NCBI GenBank assembly: GCA_049323615.1 | Contig: JBMOPD010000009.1 | Location: 31,109-95,108, forward strand | From: JBMOPD01 sp049323615 | GTDB taxonomy: Bacteria > Bacillota > Desulfotomaculia > Desulfotomaculales > Desulfocucumaceae | DNA: 64,000 bases | Direction of reading: 5' to 3' | Part shown: positions 16,373 to 26,106 of the stretch, one piece after another | Layout of the letters: every line of letters starts with the position of its first letter | Position numbering within the stretch: position 1 is the first letter of the stretch | The notes under the pieces: generated by a model | Seen by the model: the letters and a program-made list of their open reading frames with translations, nothing else | Told to the model about the DNA's origin: nothing | Databases searched by the model: none | Translations under genes and position numbers: made by a program

Positions 16373-18148
16373 ATGGGCGACTGGCCGGCCTACATGGAGA
16401 GGCATCTTGAGTTGATCTCATGTGATGGTAAAGATAAATTGTGTTCGTTGAAGGACGCTATCCGGAAAAACGTGCGCCACGGTATGAGCATTCACATTGC
16501 CCAGACCGGCGTGCGTTGGCCTGCGGCCGCAATCTACGAAATAGCCAGGCAGTTCTGGGGCGCCGGTCCGGGTTTCACCCTGATCGGTATTTCCATGAAC
16601 CACCCCCAGGCCGTTCTGGTGCACGGCGGGCTGGTTAAAAAGATAATCACCTCCTACTGCGGGGATCCCTACCACACGCCCGGCCCCAACGGGGTCTACC
16701 AGAGGGCATTCCGGGAGGGAACGGTGGAGATTGAAAATTGGAGCATCCTGACCCTGCCGCTCAGGCTCAAGGCGGCGGCCATGGGCGTTCCCTTTACCAC
16801 CACCAGGTCCCTTGCCGGCAGCAGCATGGAGCAGGACAATGCCGGATCATTCAAGGTGGTGGACGATCCCTTCGGATCAGGGTCCCGGGTGGGGCTGCTG
16901 AAGGCCCTTTATCCGGACATAAGCATTATTCACGGCTGGGCCGCGGACAGGTACGGCAATACCCTGCTGTGCTATCCGCTGGCGGAAAACACGTACGGCG
17001 CCATGGCCAGCAGGAACGGGGCCGTAGTGACGGTGGAGAAGATCGTGGATTCCGGGTATATCAGGGAACACGCGCACCTGAACTTTCTGCCCGGCGATTA
17101 TGTGAAAAGCGTCAGCCTCGTGCCCTTCGGGTCCCACCCCTCCGGCATGACAAAGGCCGGCCTGCCGGATTTTGAGGGCTACGGGGAGGATTACGATTTT
17201 GTGGACGAGGCCAGGCAGGCATCGAGGGAAAGGGATCAGTTCGACCGCTGGGTTCAGGAATGGGTGCTGGGCTGCGAAGACCATGAAGCGTACCTGCGCA
17301 AGCTGGGCCGGGACAGGCTGTTCTTCCTCAAGGGGCGCAGCCACGCCGGCAGCTGGCAGGTGGATGTGTACACCCGGAATCCGGAGCGGTCCGGCGGTTA
17401 TAACAGTTACGAGCGGATGCTGGCAGCCGCCGCGGCTGAACTGCAGAAGAGAATCCGCCGCGGGGGGCATCTCGCCATCCTGGCCGGAGCCGGAGTGGCC
17501 AATCTGTCAGCATGGCTGGCTTACCGCCGGCTGGTGGAAGGCGGCTACAAGGTCGAACTGATGGCGGAGGTAGGGTTATACGGGTACAGCCCGAGGCCCC
17601 TGGACCCGGCTGTGTTCAACCACGCCAATTTTTACACCTGCAGGGCCTTGTCGGACACGCACACCGTGATGGGCGTCTACATGGGCGGGGCCAATAACAG
17701 GTGTGTGGGCGTGGTGGGTTTCGGCCAGATTGACCGGCACGGGAACATCAATACCACCAAGATTCCGGGAAAAACCTATATCGCCGGGTCCGGGGGGGCC
17801 AACGACATCGCCAGTACGGCGCAGGAGGTGGTGGCGGTGGGGACCCAGGGCAGGAACAGGCTGGTGGAGGCCGTCCCCTACGTCACCTCGCCGGGGAAGC
17901 AGGTATGGGCGCTGGTCACCGACCTGGGGGTTTATGAGAAATTGCAGCCGGAGGGCGAATTTGTGCTGACAGGCTACTATGGAAGCCCGGACACCGGTTC
18001 GAGAGAGGCGTCCGTCAGGCGGATCAGGGAGAACTGCGGCTGGGACCTGCAGGTGGCTGAAAACGCGGCCGTCCTTCCGGACCCGGACCCGCAGGACATC
18101 GACCTTCTGCGCATGTGGGACCCCGGGGGCTATTTCCTGGCCACCTGA
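16373..18148 (+). CDS. Class I CoA-transferase, fused alpha and beta subunits
   Basis: A 591-residue protein: the N-terminal half (SLKDAIRKNVRHGMSIHIAQTG...) is a CoA-transferase alpha subunit and the C-terminal half (about 345-590) a beta subunit, usually encoded separately. In the beta half, LMAEVGLYGYSP aligns with VESGLMDCSP of glutaconate CoA-transferase, so the catalytic glutamate is kept. It likely moves CoA between a dicarboxylate-type and a monocarboxylate acyl group. It contrasts with the pair at 36152/36960, which has lost this Glu. ATG follows AAAGGGGCGGGG. Confidence 0.88.
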   Translation: MGDWPAYMERHLELISCDGKDKLCSLKDAIRKNVRHGMSIHIAQTGVRWPAAAIYEIARQFWGAGPGFTLIGISMNHPQAVLVHGGLVKKIITSYCGDPYHTPGPNGVYQRAFREGTVEIENWSILTLPLRLKAAAMGVPFTTTRSLAGSSMEQDNAGSFKVVDDPFGSGSRVGLLKALYPDISIIHGWAADRYGNTLLCYPLAENTYGAMASRNGAVVTVEKIVDSGYIREHAHLNFLPGDYVKSVSLVPFGSHPSGMTKAGLPDFEGYGEDYDFVDEARQASRERDQFDRWVQEWVLGCEDHEAYLRKLGRDRLFFLKGRSHAGSWQVDVYTRNPERSGGYNSYERMLAAAAAELQKRIRRGGHLAILAGAGVANLSAWLAYRRLVEGGYKVELMAEVGLYGYSPRPLDPAVFNHANFYTCRALSDTHTVMGVYMGGANNRCVGVVGFGQIDRHGNINTTKIPGKTYIAGSGGANDIASTAQEVVAVGTQGRNRLVEAVPYVTSPGKQVWALVTDLGVYEKLQPEGEFVLTGYYGSPDTGSREASVRRIRENCGWDLQVAENAAVLPDPDPQDIDLLRMWDPGGYFLAT

Positions 18149-18186
18149 AAACAATTATGCCTGTCTTAATTTAAATTATAGAAAGG

Positions 18187-19305
18187 ATGGGGAAACAGGT
18201 GAAGGAAAAGGCAGAACAACTGATCAAAGACGCCCGGGCGGCGCTGGCGGCCGGGTATTTCGGCCAGGGCTACGCCCTGTTTAAACAGGCCATTGACCTG
18301 TACGATCAGGCGACTGATCTGGTGGCGGCCGAACGCTGCAAAGGTGAACTCAATGATGCCCGGCAGAAGCACCTGGCCTGCGCGCCGCTTCCCGCCGTGG
18401 ACTACCACGCCCATCCCATCTTCCAGGGCGCCTTGAGACAGGACCCGCCCCTGTACATGGCGGCCAGGCATTTCCGGGTCAGGCCCGAATCCTTTCCGGC
18501 CGACTTGGAGGGAATGATCCGGCACATGGATGAAGCCAACGTGGAAAAGGCGGTGATCATGTCTCTGGATACTTCGGCAAGCGACCACTGGGCCTTCAAG
18601 GGCCAAAAACTGACCAACGACCAGGTGGCCGGATTTGTCCGGCAGTACCCGGACAGGTTAATCGGTTACGGGTCGGTGGACCCCCGGCGGGAGGATGCGG
18701 TGGAGGAAACGGAAAGGTGCGTCAAGGAGCTGGGGCTGCGGGGCATGAAATTTCACCCGGCCGCCGTGGGGATTTACCCCAATGATGAAAAGTATTTTTA
18801 CCCGATATACGAAAAGTGCGTGGAACTGGGGGTGCCGGTACAGTCCCACTGCGGCACCACGGGTCTGTATTTCACCAAGATCAAGCACACCATGCCGGTC
18901 TATTACGACGATGTGGCGGTGGATTTCCCCACCCTGAAGCTGGTGCTGCTGCACTACGGCATCGGTGGCTGGCATGAGCAGGCCATGGCGGTGGCCTTCA
19001 GGCACCCCAACGTTTACCTGGACATTTCGGGGGCGTCGCCGCGGGTCATCCCGAAGGAATTGCTCCTGGCGGCCAACACGCCCTTCTACCAGGACAAGAT
19101 CCTCTTCGGCACCGATTACCCCTTCGTCGGCATGGCCCAGTGGTTCGCCACCTACAACAAAGTAGCCGGGGACGTTTTCACGGAGGAGACCAGGGATAAG
19201 GTATTCCGGGAGAACGCCCTCAGGTTGCACGATCGCCCGCCGGTTTCCCCCCTGGATATGCTCCGCCGGGATGGGTTTCCGGTGCCGGAGGGGGCCAGGA
19301 GATAG
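18187..19305 (+). CDS. Amidohydrolase-family protein (COG2159-type) with an N-terminal helical extension
   Basis: A 372-residue protein. The TIM-barrel amidohydrolase-2 domain starts near residue 75 with VDYHAHPI (metal HxH), followed by GMKFHP, QSHCG and the late GTDYPF aspartate, the pattern of the ACMSD/resorcylate decarboxylase clan of metal-dependent hydrolases and decarboxylases. The first 60-70 residues are helical and Ala-rich and resemble one TPR-like hairpin, which the family normally lacks. ATG 18187 has a poor ribosome site; GTG 18199, behind GGATGGGG, is a likely alternative. Could be a decarboxylase or ring hydrolase. Confidence 0.82.
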   Translation: MGKQVKEKAEQLIKDARAALAAGYFGQGYALFKQAIDLYDQATDLVAAERCKGELNDARQKHLACAPLPAVDYHAHPIFQGALRQDPPLYMAARHFRVRPESFPADLEGMIRHMDEANVEKAVIMSLDTSASDHWAFKGQKLTNDQVAGFVRQYPDRLIGYGSVDPRREDAVEETERCVKELGLRGMKFHPAAVGIYPNDEKYFYPIYEKCVELGVPVQSHCGTTGLYFTKIKHTMPVYYDDVAVDFPTLKLVLLHYGIGGWHEQAMAVAFRHPNVYLDISGASPRVIPKELLLAANTPFYQDKILFGTDYPFVGMAQWFATYNKVAGDVFTEETRDKVFRENALRLHDRPPVSPLDMLRRDGFPVPEGARR

Positions 19306-19334
19306 GACCTGGAATAAGGAGGTGAGAGTCAATA

Positions 19335-19760
19335 ATGCTGGATAAAAGCTATGGCGAAATAGTCATCGGGTCGCGCTGGGTATCCAGGGCCAGGACCATT
19401 ACCGAGGCTGACGTGGTCAACTTCTCCGGCCTGAGCGGGGACTGGTATCCCCTGCACACCGACAGGGAATATGCCGCCGGAACGGTTTTCGGCCAGAGGA
19501 TTGCCCACGGGATGCTGGTTCTTTCGGTTTCCACCGGTCTTTTGAAGATCATGCCGGGCAGTGTGGAGGCGTTCTACGGCATGGACGAGGTCCGTTTCAT
19601 GAAGCCGGTCTTTTTTGGGGACACCATTCACGTGGAGCTCCATGCCCTGGAGAAAACCGACCGGTCGAGGGGGGGCGGAATCTTGACCCTGCTGTGCGAG
19701 GTCAAAAACCAGAAAGGCGATACCGTGGTCACCGCCAAGATGAAGATGCTGATGAAATAG
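19335..19760 (+). CDS. MaoC-like enoyl-CoA hydratase
   Basis: A 141-residue hot-dog protein with TEADVVNFSGLSGDWYPLH and QRIAHGMLVLS, retaining the catalytic Asp/His. It is most like the protein at 5083 (both have DWYPLH and VEAFYGMDEVRF-type stretches), indicating duplication. It lies between the amidohydrolase and a long-chain-type ACAD. A strong 15-bp hairpin follows its stop codon. Confidence 0.88.
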   Translation: MLDKSYGEIVIGSRWVSRARTITEADVVNFSGLSGDWYPLHTDREYAAGTVFGQRIAHGMLVLSVSTGLLKIMPGSVEAFYGMDEVRFMKPVFFGDTIHVELHALEKTDRSRGGGILTLLCEVKNQKGDTVVTAKMKMLMK

Positions 19761-19764
19761 CGCA

Positions 19765-19809
19765 GCCGGACTCCGCTTGCCGGCCGGCTGCCGACAAGCG
19801 GAGTCCGGC
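19765..19809 (+). repeat. Perfect 15-bp inverted repeat between MaoC and ACAD genes
   Basis: GCCGGACTCCGCTTG (19765-19779) pairs perfectly with CAAGCGGAGTCCGGC (19795-19809) around a 15-base loop. It starts 5 bases after the MaoC stop and ends 23 bases before the next start. No T-run follows, so it is not a classical intrinsic terminator; it could stabilise the upstream mRNA end or dampen read-through. Confidence 0.7.
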
Positions 19810-19831
19810 GGAAAGGGGATGCCGAAGGCCG

Positions 19832-20980
19832 ATGGAGGAACACTGGTTGTTTCGGGAAGAACACCTGGCCTTCCGAAAGGTGGTCAGAAACTGGCTGGCC
19901 AGGGAGATATGCCCGGAGGCGGATAAGTGGGAGAAGGCAGGAGATCTTCCTGCCGCGGTGTTTCAAAAATTTGGTGATATGGGCCTGCTGGGGCTGAAAT
20001 TTCCCGAGGAGTACGCCGGCCAGGGGGTGGACCTGTTTTCGGCGGCGGTGTTTTTGGAAGAAATGGGATATGCCGCCCTGGGTTCGCTGGTGGCATCGGT
20101 GGGCGCCCACTCCGAGGTGGCCCTGCCGCCTGTATACAAGTACGGCAATGAAGAACAGAAACAAAGGTACCTGGTTCCCGGCATAAAGGGCGAAAAGATC
20201 GGGGCGCTGGCCGTCACGGAGCCCGATGCGGGGTCCAATGTGGCCGGGATACAGACCGTTGCCCGCCGGACGGAGGACGGCTACGTGTTGAACGGCAGCA
20301 AAATTTTCATCAGCAACGGGGGAGTGGCGGATTTTGTCGTGGTGGCCGCGAAGACGGATCCAGCGGCGGGGCACCGGGGCATCAGCCTTTTTATAGTGGA
20401 AAAGGGAACGCCGGGTTTTTCGGCCGGCCGCAAACTGGACAAGGCCGGTATGCTGGCCGCCAATACGGCGGAGTTGATCTTTGAAGAATGCCGTGTTCCG
20501 GCGGAAAGCATTCTGGGTACGGAAAACCGGGGATTCTACCAGCTCATGGATGGCTTTCAGTGGGAGCGCATGTACCTGGCCTTGGGTTCCGTCGGTATTG
20601 CCCGGGCGGCCCTGGAAGAGGCCGTAAACTATACCGGCCGGCGGATCCAATTCGGCCAGCCCATCTGCAAGTTTCAGGCCCTGCGGCACCGGCTGGTGGA
20701 TATGGCCGCCCGGGTTGAAATGGCCCGGCACCTGGTTTATAACGCATTGTGGCTGATAAGTAACGGCAAGAACTGTCTTAAGGAGGTGTCCATGGCCAAG
20801 TACGCCGCTGCGGAGGCTGCTTACGACGTGGCCGGGAGTGCCCTGCAGATGCACGGCGGCTACGGCTACATGAAGGAGTACCCCATCGAGCGGATCTGGA
20901 GGGACAGCAGGGTGCTGGCCATAGTGGGCGGCACGGTGGAAATTATGAAAGAAATCGTGGCCGGGGAGATGGGCCTGTAG
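19832..20980 (+). CDS. Acyl-CoA dehydrogenase, long-chain/isovaleryl type
   Basis: A 382-residue enzyme from ATG 19832 (MEEHWLFREEH). FAD and substrate motifs are VTEPDAGSN and GSKIFISNG. The C-terminal site reads IVGGTVEIMKEI, with Gly where medium-chain enzymes have the catalytic Glu. Instead Glu is found in WERMYLA (about E244), as in LCAD/IVD-type enzymes that use this alternative base. This points to a branched or long-chain substrate. A weak GAAAGGGG lies 13 bp upstream. Confidence 0.92.
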   Translation: MEEHWLFREEHLAFRKVVRNWLAREICPEADKWEKAGDLPAAVFQKFGDMGLLGLKFPEEYAGQGVDLFSAAVFLEEMGYAALGSLVASVGAHSEVALPPVYKYGNEEQKQRYLVPGIKGEKIGALAVTEPDAGSNVAGIQTVARRTEDGYVLNGSKIFISNGGVADFVVVAAKTDPAAGHRGISLFIVEKGTPGFSAGRKLDKAGMLAANTAELIFEECRVPAESILGTENRGFYQLMDGFQWERMYLALGSVGIARAALEEAVNYTGRRIQFGQPICKFQALRHRLVDMAARVEMARHLVYNALWLISNGKNCLKEVSMAKYAAAEAAYDVAGSALQMHGGYGYMKEYPIERIWRDSRVLAIVGGTVEIMKEIVAGEMGL

Positions 20981-21135
20981 GCCGTATCCGCGATAGCGGG
21001 CGGGACCCCCGGGCGGGCATGGCTTCCGGTTAACCGGTTAAAAAGAAAGAGGAGGTGGGGGAGGGTGATCGTGGGGCGGATATTTAAATAATCAGAATAG
21101 TATGGATTTTAATCACGCGTAAAGGGGAAGTGGAT

Positions 21136-22680
21136 ATGAAGCTTAGTAACTATGACAACATCAATTTTGCCCAGCCGATTATTACCTGGGCAAAGCACCA
21201 GCCTGACAGGGTGGCGATTTACGCCGAGGGGGCGGCTATTACCTGGCGGGAATTGAACAACAGGGCAAACAGGGTGGCCTGGGCGGCGAAAGGAATGGGA
21301 CTGAAAAAAGGCGATGTCGTCGCTCTCATGCTCAAGACACAGCCGGAATACCTGGAGGTGACTTATGGCCTGGCCAAGGTTGGAATCGGCCTGGTGCTGC
21401 TCAATTACCGCCTGGCTCCGGGCGAAATAAATTATATCCTGAATGACTCCGGCTCCAAAAAACTTTTCTTCGGGGCAGAATTCCTGGATGTGGTGGAAGA
21501 AGCGAGGAAAGAACTGACGGACCTGGGTGACGGCGACTTTATCGTTATCGGGGGCGAAGCGCCCGGGGGTTGCCAGTCTTATGAAAACATCATCTCCGGG
21601 GCCTCCGATGCCGAACCTGACCTGGAGGCCACCGCCAACGACCTCCTGCATCTCATGTATACCTCCGGGACCACCGGCTTGCCCAAGGGGGCCGTCAGGA
21701 CGCACGGCAACAATATGTGGATAACCGCCCAAGGACTGTATCACTACGGTTATACCAGGGACAGCATTCATATTGTGGCCGGGCCCATGTATCACCTGGG
21801 TCCCGGCGGTTTTGCCTGGATGCAGTTGGCTGCCGGGGGAACCCTGGTTATGCAGAAGGACTTTCATCCCCGGAATTACCTGAAATTGATAGAAAAATAC
21901 AAGGTTACGCACCTATGGCTGGTCCCGGTGATGCTCAACATGGTGGCCACCCTGCCCGACGAGATCAAAGAGAAGTACGACCTCAGTTCGGTGAGGGTGA
22001 TCACCACCTCGGGATCGGCCTTGCAGACCGAAGTGAGGCAGAGGGCCAGGAAGACCTTCCCCGGGTCGGTGCACAATGATTTTTACGGGTCAACGGAATT
22101 TGGTGTGGGTTTGACCATAAATGACTATGACGGCCGGCGAAAGGAGGCCTGCGTGGGACTGCCCGGTTTTGGCGCGAATGCCAGGATTTGCGGCCCGGAC
22201 GGAAAGGAGGTGGCCCGGGGAGAGATTGGCGAGCTGTGGATTAAACACCCGGGTGTTTGCGCCGGCTATCATAACAAGCCGGAAGCAACCGCCGCGAGAT
22301 TCAAGGATGGCTGGGTCAGCTGCGATGATTTGGCCAGGCAGGACGAAGAGGGCTATTATTACATCGTTGACCGCAAGTCGGACATGATCATCAGCGGCGG
22401 GATGAACGTATACCCAGCCGAGGTGGAAAATGTACTTTACAACCATCCCAAGGTCGTGGAGGCGGCGGTGATTGGTGTCCCCGATCCCAAATGGCAGGAG
22501 GCGGTGAAGGCATACATTGTGCTTAAGCCCGGATCCGAGGCTACGCAGGAAGAAATAGTGGGATTTTGCCGCGGCAAGATTGCGGCCTACAAAATACCCA
22601 AAGTGGTGGAATTTGTGGCGGAACTGCCAAAGACCAGCAGTGGCAAGATTTTGAAAAGGGAACTGCGGTTGAGGAGCTGA
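21136..22680 (+). CDS. Acyl-CoA synthetase (AMP-forming)
   Basis: A 514-residue ANL ligase with YTSGTTGLPKG at about 174, YGSTEFG near 315, the hinge YYIVDRKSDMIISGG, and catalytic lysine SSGKILKREL near 505. ATG 21136 follows AAGGGGAAG. The 150 bp before it holds an AT-rich stretch (TATTTAAATAATC near 21080) that might be a promoter, so this could open a transcription unit for the three consecutive ligases 21136-26030. Fully conserved motifs suggest an active fatty- or aryl-acid ligase. Confidence 0.92.
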   Translation: MKLSNYDNINFAQPIITWAKHQPDRVAIYAEGAAITWRELNNRANRVAWAAKGMGLKKGDVVALMLKTQPEYLEVTYGLAKVGIGLVLLNYRLAPGEINYILNDSGSKKLFFGAEFLDVVEEARKELTDLGDGDFIVIGGEAPGGCQSYENIISGASDAEPDLEATANDLLHLMYTSGTTGLPKGAVRTHGNNMWITAQGLYHYGYTRDSIHIVAGPMYHLGPGGFAWMQLAAGGTLVMQKDFHPRNYLKLIEKYKVTHLWLVPVMLNMVATLPDEIKEKYDLSSVRVITTSGSALQTEVRQRARKTFPGSVHNDFYGSTEFGVGLTINDYDGRRKEACVGLPGFGANARICGPDGKEVARGEIGELWIKHPGVCAGYHNKPEATAARFKDGWVSCDDLARQDEEGYYYIVDRKSDMIISGGMNVYPAEVENVLYNHPKVVEAAVIGVPDPKWQEAVKAYIVLKPGSEATQEEIVGFCRGKIAAYKIPKVVEFVAELPKTSSGKILKRELRLRS

Positions 22681-22735
22681 AGAAGGTTCGTGCCCCGTCG
22701 TCAGGGTCTGGGGGCCAGTAATGAAAGGAGCTGTA

Positions 22736-24351
22736 ATGGCTATGTTTAACGAGGAGATTATTTCCATGGCTGCCACCCCGGAGAAGACAGGTCTGCGGCG
22801 CATGACCCAGCACGCCCTGTTGAGGAGCAGTGTGCTGCGCTTTCCCAAGAAGGTGGCCCTGGTTGACGTGGCGCACGGTTACAGGCAGCAAACCTACGAG
22901 GAACTGTGGGCGCGGACAAACAGGCTGGCCAATGCTCTTTCCGGCCTCGGCGTGCAGAAGGGGGACAAGGTCGCTTTCTGGACGGAGGACCGCCTGGAGC
23001 ACGTGGAAATATGGTATGCCACCTCCAAAATCGGTGCGGTGTGGACGGCTGTAAACGCTTTGTATACCGGCGAAGAGGCTGAATATGTCATCGTTCACTC
23101 GGATGCCGTGGTGCTTGTTTTCAGCCCCCTGATGCTCGACAGGCTGCAGGAGATAAAGCACAAGCTGACCGGGGTCAGACACTTTGTCATTCTCGGCGAC
23201 CAGGCGCCGGAGGGCATTCATAGTTATGAGGACCTGTTGTCGGCGGCGCCGGACAGGGAGCCGGATGTGGAGGTGTCGGACAACGACTGGGACAGCCTGA
23301 CCTATACCTCCGGCACCACGGGACGTCCCTCCGGTTCTATACGCACCCATGCCTCCGGCCTGGGGTGGGAAACCAACCTGAGCCAGATGGTGGGGCTCAT
23401 GCCCGGGGACAGGCTATGGGCGTGGTATCCAAATTTTCACTGGGGGGGTGTGTTACCACCAGGCCGGTGTTGGCGGCGGGAGGAACCAGGTGGATATCGG
23501 GCAGGCCGGACCCCAAGGCCTTCCTGGAGGCGGTGCAGAAGGAGGGGATAAACAAGGTGCTGGCCATTCCCTCCATTGCCACGATGGTTTGCAGTTACCC
23601 GGAAATAGACAGGTACGACACGTCCAGTATCAAGCTGTGGGGCAGCAGCGGGTCCGCCTGGCTGATGCCGGTCAGGGAGGAGGTACACAGGAAATTTCCC
23701 CACGCCGAACTGAGGGAGCTGTATTCATCCACGGAGGCCCTCTTTGCCTGGGCCGGCCACGATGACGTACTGAACTGCGAGAGAACCTCCGGTCTGCCGG
23801 CCCAGGGCAATGAAGTGAAAATCCTGGATTTCGGCGGAAGAGAACTGCCGCCGAAGAAGTGGGGCCTCATCGCCATCAAGGGCATCAGCGTCCATGACGG
23901 CTATTACAAGAATCCGGAAAAAACGTCGGAGAGCATTATCGGCGACGGCTGGTTTACCGCCCATGACATCGGGTTCAAGGATGGGAGCGGGCGGGTGTAC
24001 GTTTCCGACCGCGCCAAGGACATCATAAATACCGGTGGTGAAACCGTCTACCCGGCGGAGGTGGAGAATGTAATCCTGCGCCATCCCAAGGTGGCGTGGT
24101 GCGCCGTGGTCAGTTCCCCTGATCCGGTGTACACGGAAAGGGTTACAGCGGTCGTCGTTCTGAGGCCGGGCCTGGAGGGTTCGGAGGATCTGGCCGAAGA
24201 AATCAAGGAATTCTGCCGGGGCAAGCTGGCCCCTTTCAAGCTGCCGCGGAAGGTGGACTTTGCCAGGGAACTGCCCTTTGTGGGATCGGGCAAGGTTGAT
24301 AAAAAGCGGATCAGGGCCATGTATTGGAAGGACAGGAAATTCAAGGTGTAG
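22736..24351 (+). pseudogene. Acyl-CoA synthetase (AMP-forming), frameshifted in a G-run
   Basis: The frame from ATG 22736 encodes the N-terminal domain (YTSGTTGRPSG at about 189) up to YPNFHWGG. It then loses frame in a run of seven G at 23442-23448. The rest (CVTTRPVLAAGGTRW onwards, with the hinge VSDRAKDIINTGG and GSGKVDKKR) continues in the -1 frame to 24351. One added G would restore a 538-residue ligase. A homopolymer sequencing error or a recent single-base loss are both possible. The P-loop lysine is Ser (RPSG), which may lower activity even if the frame is intact. Confidence 0.85.
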
Positions 24352-24404
24352 CCGGGGCCGCGGCCGAGGCGGCGCATGAAAACTTTAAACGGGAGGTTTG
24401 AGCG

Positions 24405-26030
24405 GTGTTTGAGCAGATGTTCAAAGAATTGTGCCTGGCGCACATTCCCATTGTAATGTGTGCGGAAAATTTTCCGGACGGCAAGATGGCCCTTACCGAC
24501 CTGGAGGCCGGCCGGAACTGGACATACAGGGAACTGAACCGGGATATCAACAGGCTGGCCCATGCCTTTCAGGGCGAGGGTCTGGAAAAGGGCGACGTGG
24601 TGATGACTTCGCTGCTCAATTCGGCGGAATCCATCATAGCCATCTATGCCGGCTTCAAGGCCGGGGTGGTGAGCAGTCCCATCAACTTCCGGCTGGCCGT
24701 GGGTGAAGTCGCCTACCACCTGGAGGACAGCCGCCCCAAGATTTATATTTACGACCCGGAAATTGAATCCATTGTTAAAAAGGCATTGGAAATGTCCGCG
24801 CACAATCCGCAGAGGGTCCTTTCCACCGGTGAGTTGGCCGGCTACATGGAGGGGAGGCCGGAAACCGAGCCGGAAAACATTACCGGCGTCACCCCCTTCG
24901 ACGAGTGCCTGCGCCTTTATACTTCCGGCACCACCGGCAGGGCCAAGGGTGTTCCGCTGTCCCACTTTGCCAATTACATCTGTTGTTTTATGGTTGTCGC
25001 CCTGGACAGCTGGACGCCCGGGCACAAGATACTGGCTTTTTCCCCCTACTTCCACCGGGCGGGGAACAATGCCGGCTTTATGCCGGCGCTCAGCATCGGC
25101 GCCCACGTTTTTACCATGAAGCACTTTGATCCGGTGGCCGCCCTGAACGCCATTGAAAAGGCCGGGATAAATTTCCTGGTGGGCGCCCCGCCCATGTTTG
25201 CCGCCATGAGCAGGGTGGTCAGGATGAAGAAAGGTGAGAAGTCGTGGGATTTGAGCAGTTTACAGGCAATCGACACCATGGGGGCGCCCCTGGACCGTGA
25301 TACTTACCTGGCCATGAAAGAAACCCTTTGCGAGAAGGTATACAATTCCGACGGAAACACCGAGGCGGGCTGGGTGATCAAGCAGAGCCCCTGGGCGCCG
25401 GCGGAAAAGTATGAAACAAACCCTGTTATGAACGGGGTTCCCATGCCCTTCCATTTTGTACGGGTGGTGAAGAGGTATCCCGACCGCAAGGCGGATCCCG
25501 GCGACCTGGTGGCCAGGGACGGGGTGGAAAAGGGCGAGATGATAGTCCGCTCACCCTTCCAGGCCGTATCTTACCACAACAAGCCGGATAAGACCGCCGA
25601 GAGTTTCCGCGACGGCTGGTTCTACACCGGGGACGCCGTCACCTGGGACAAGGACGGCTATTTCATGATTCACGGGCGTTCGGGCGACATGATCCTTACC
25701 GGGGCGGAGAATGTCTACCCGGACGAGGTGGAGGCGATACTTCTTGAACACCCGAAGGTGAGGGACTGCGTCGTGGTGGGGGTTCCCGACCCGGACGGGA
25801 TCCTGGGCAGCGTGATAGTGGCCTACATTGTTCCGGAGGACGGATCACTGACGGCGGCGGAGCTGGACGGGTTCTGCCGGGAGCATCCCATGCTGGCCAG
25901 ATTCAAGCGTCCCAGGTACTACAGAATTACCGGGGAAATCCCCTACACGGCCACAGGGAAAAGAATCCGCTACGTCGTTCGCGAGAGGGCAAGGAAGGAT
26001 ATGGAGGAAGGCATGTTTACCAAAGTCTGA
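24405..26030 (+). CDS. Acyl-CoA synthetase (AMP-forming)
   Basis: A 541-residue ANL ligase starting at GTG 24405 behind GGGAGG. P-loop YTSGTTGRAKG near 171, a divergent A5 motif SDGNTEAGW near 310, hinge YFMIHGRSGDMILTGAENVYPDE near 425, and the catalytic lysine in ATGKRIRYV near 525. It resembles long-chain-type ligases in the ENVYPDEVEA stretch. Third ligase in a row; a hairpin follows at 26040. Confidence 0.9.
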   Translation: MFEQMFKELCLAHIPIVMCAENFPDGKMALTDLEAGRNWTYRELNRDINRLAHAFQGEGLEKGDVVMTSLLNSAESIIAIYAGFKAGVVSSPINFRLAVGEVAYHLEDSRPKIYIYDPEIESIVKKALEMSAHNPQRVLSTGELAGYMEGRPETEPENITGVTPFDECLRLYTSGTTGRAKGVPLSHFANYICCFMVVALDSWTPGHKILAFSPYFHRAGNNAGFMPALSIGAHVFTMKHFDPVAALNAIEKAGINFLVGAPPMFAAMSRVVRMKKGEKSWDLSSLQAIDTMGAPLDRDTYLAMKETLCEKVYNSDGNTEAGWVIKQSPWAPAEKYETNPVMNGVPMPFHFVRVVKRYPDRKADPGDLVARDGVEKGEMIVRSPFQAVSYHNKPDKTAESFRDGWFYTGDAVTWDKDGYFMIHGRSGDMILTGAENVYPDEVEAILLEHPKVRDCVVVGVPDPDGILGSVIVAYIVPEDGSLTAAELDGFCREHPMLARFKRPRYYRITGEIPYTATGKRIRYVVRERARKDMEEGMFTKV

Positions 26031-26039
26031 AAGACCGGT

Positions 26040-26060
26040 GGCGGCGATGCTGTCGCCGCC
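26040..26060 (+). terminator. Hairpin after the three-ligase run, possible terminator
   Basis: GGCGGCGA (26040-26047) and TCGCCGCC (26053-26060) form a perfect 8-bp stem with a 5-base loop, ten bases after the ligase stop. A short TTTTT lies 10 bases further on (26070-26074), so termination is plausible but the T-run is not adjacent. Confidence 0.5.
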
Positions 26061-26106
26061 GCCCCGGCGTTTTTAAAACTGCAATTGGCGAAAGGGGCTG
26101 CGCGCA

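Noticed and set aside
23442..23448. Programmed -1 frameshifting in the G-run
   Set aside because: No heptanucleotide slippery site of X-XXY-YYZ type with a clear downstream pseudoknot was seen, and ligases are not known to need it.
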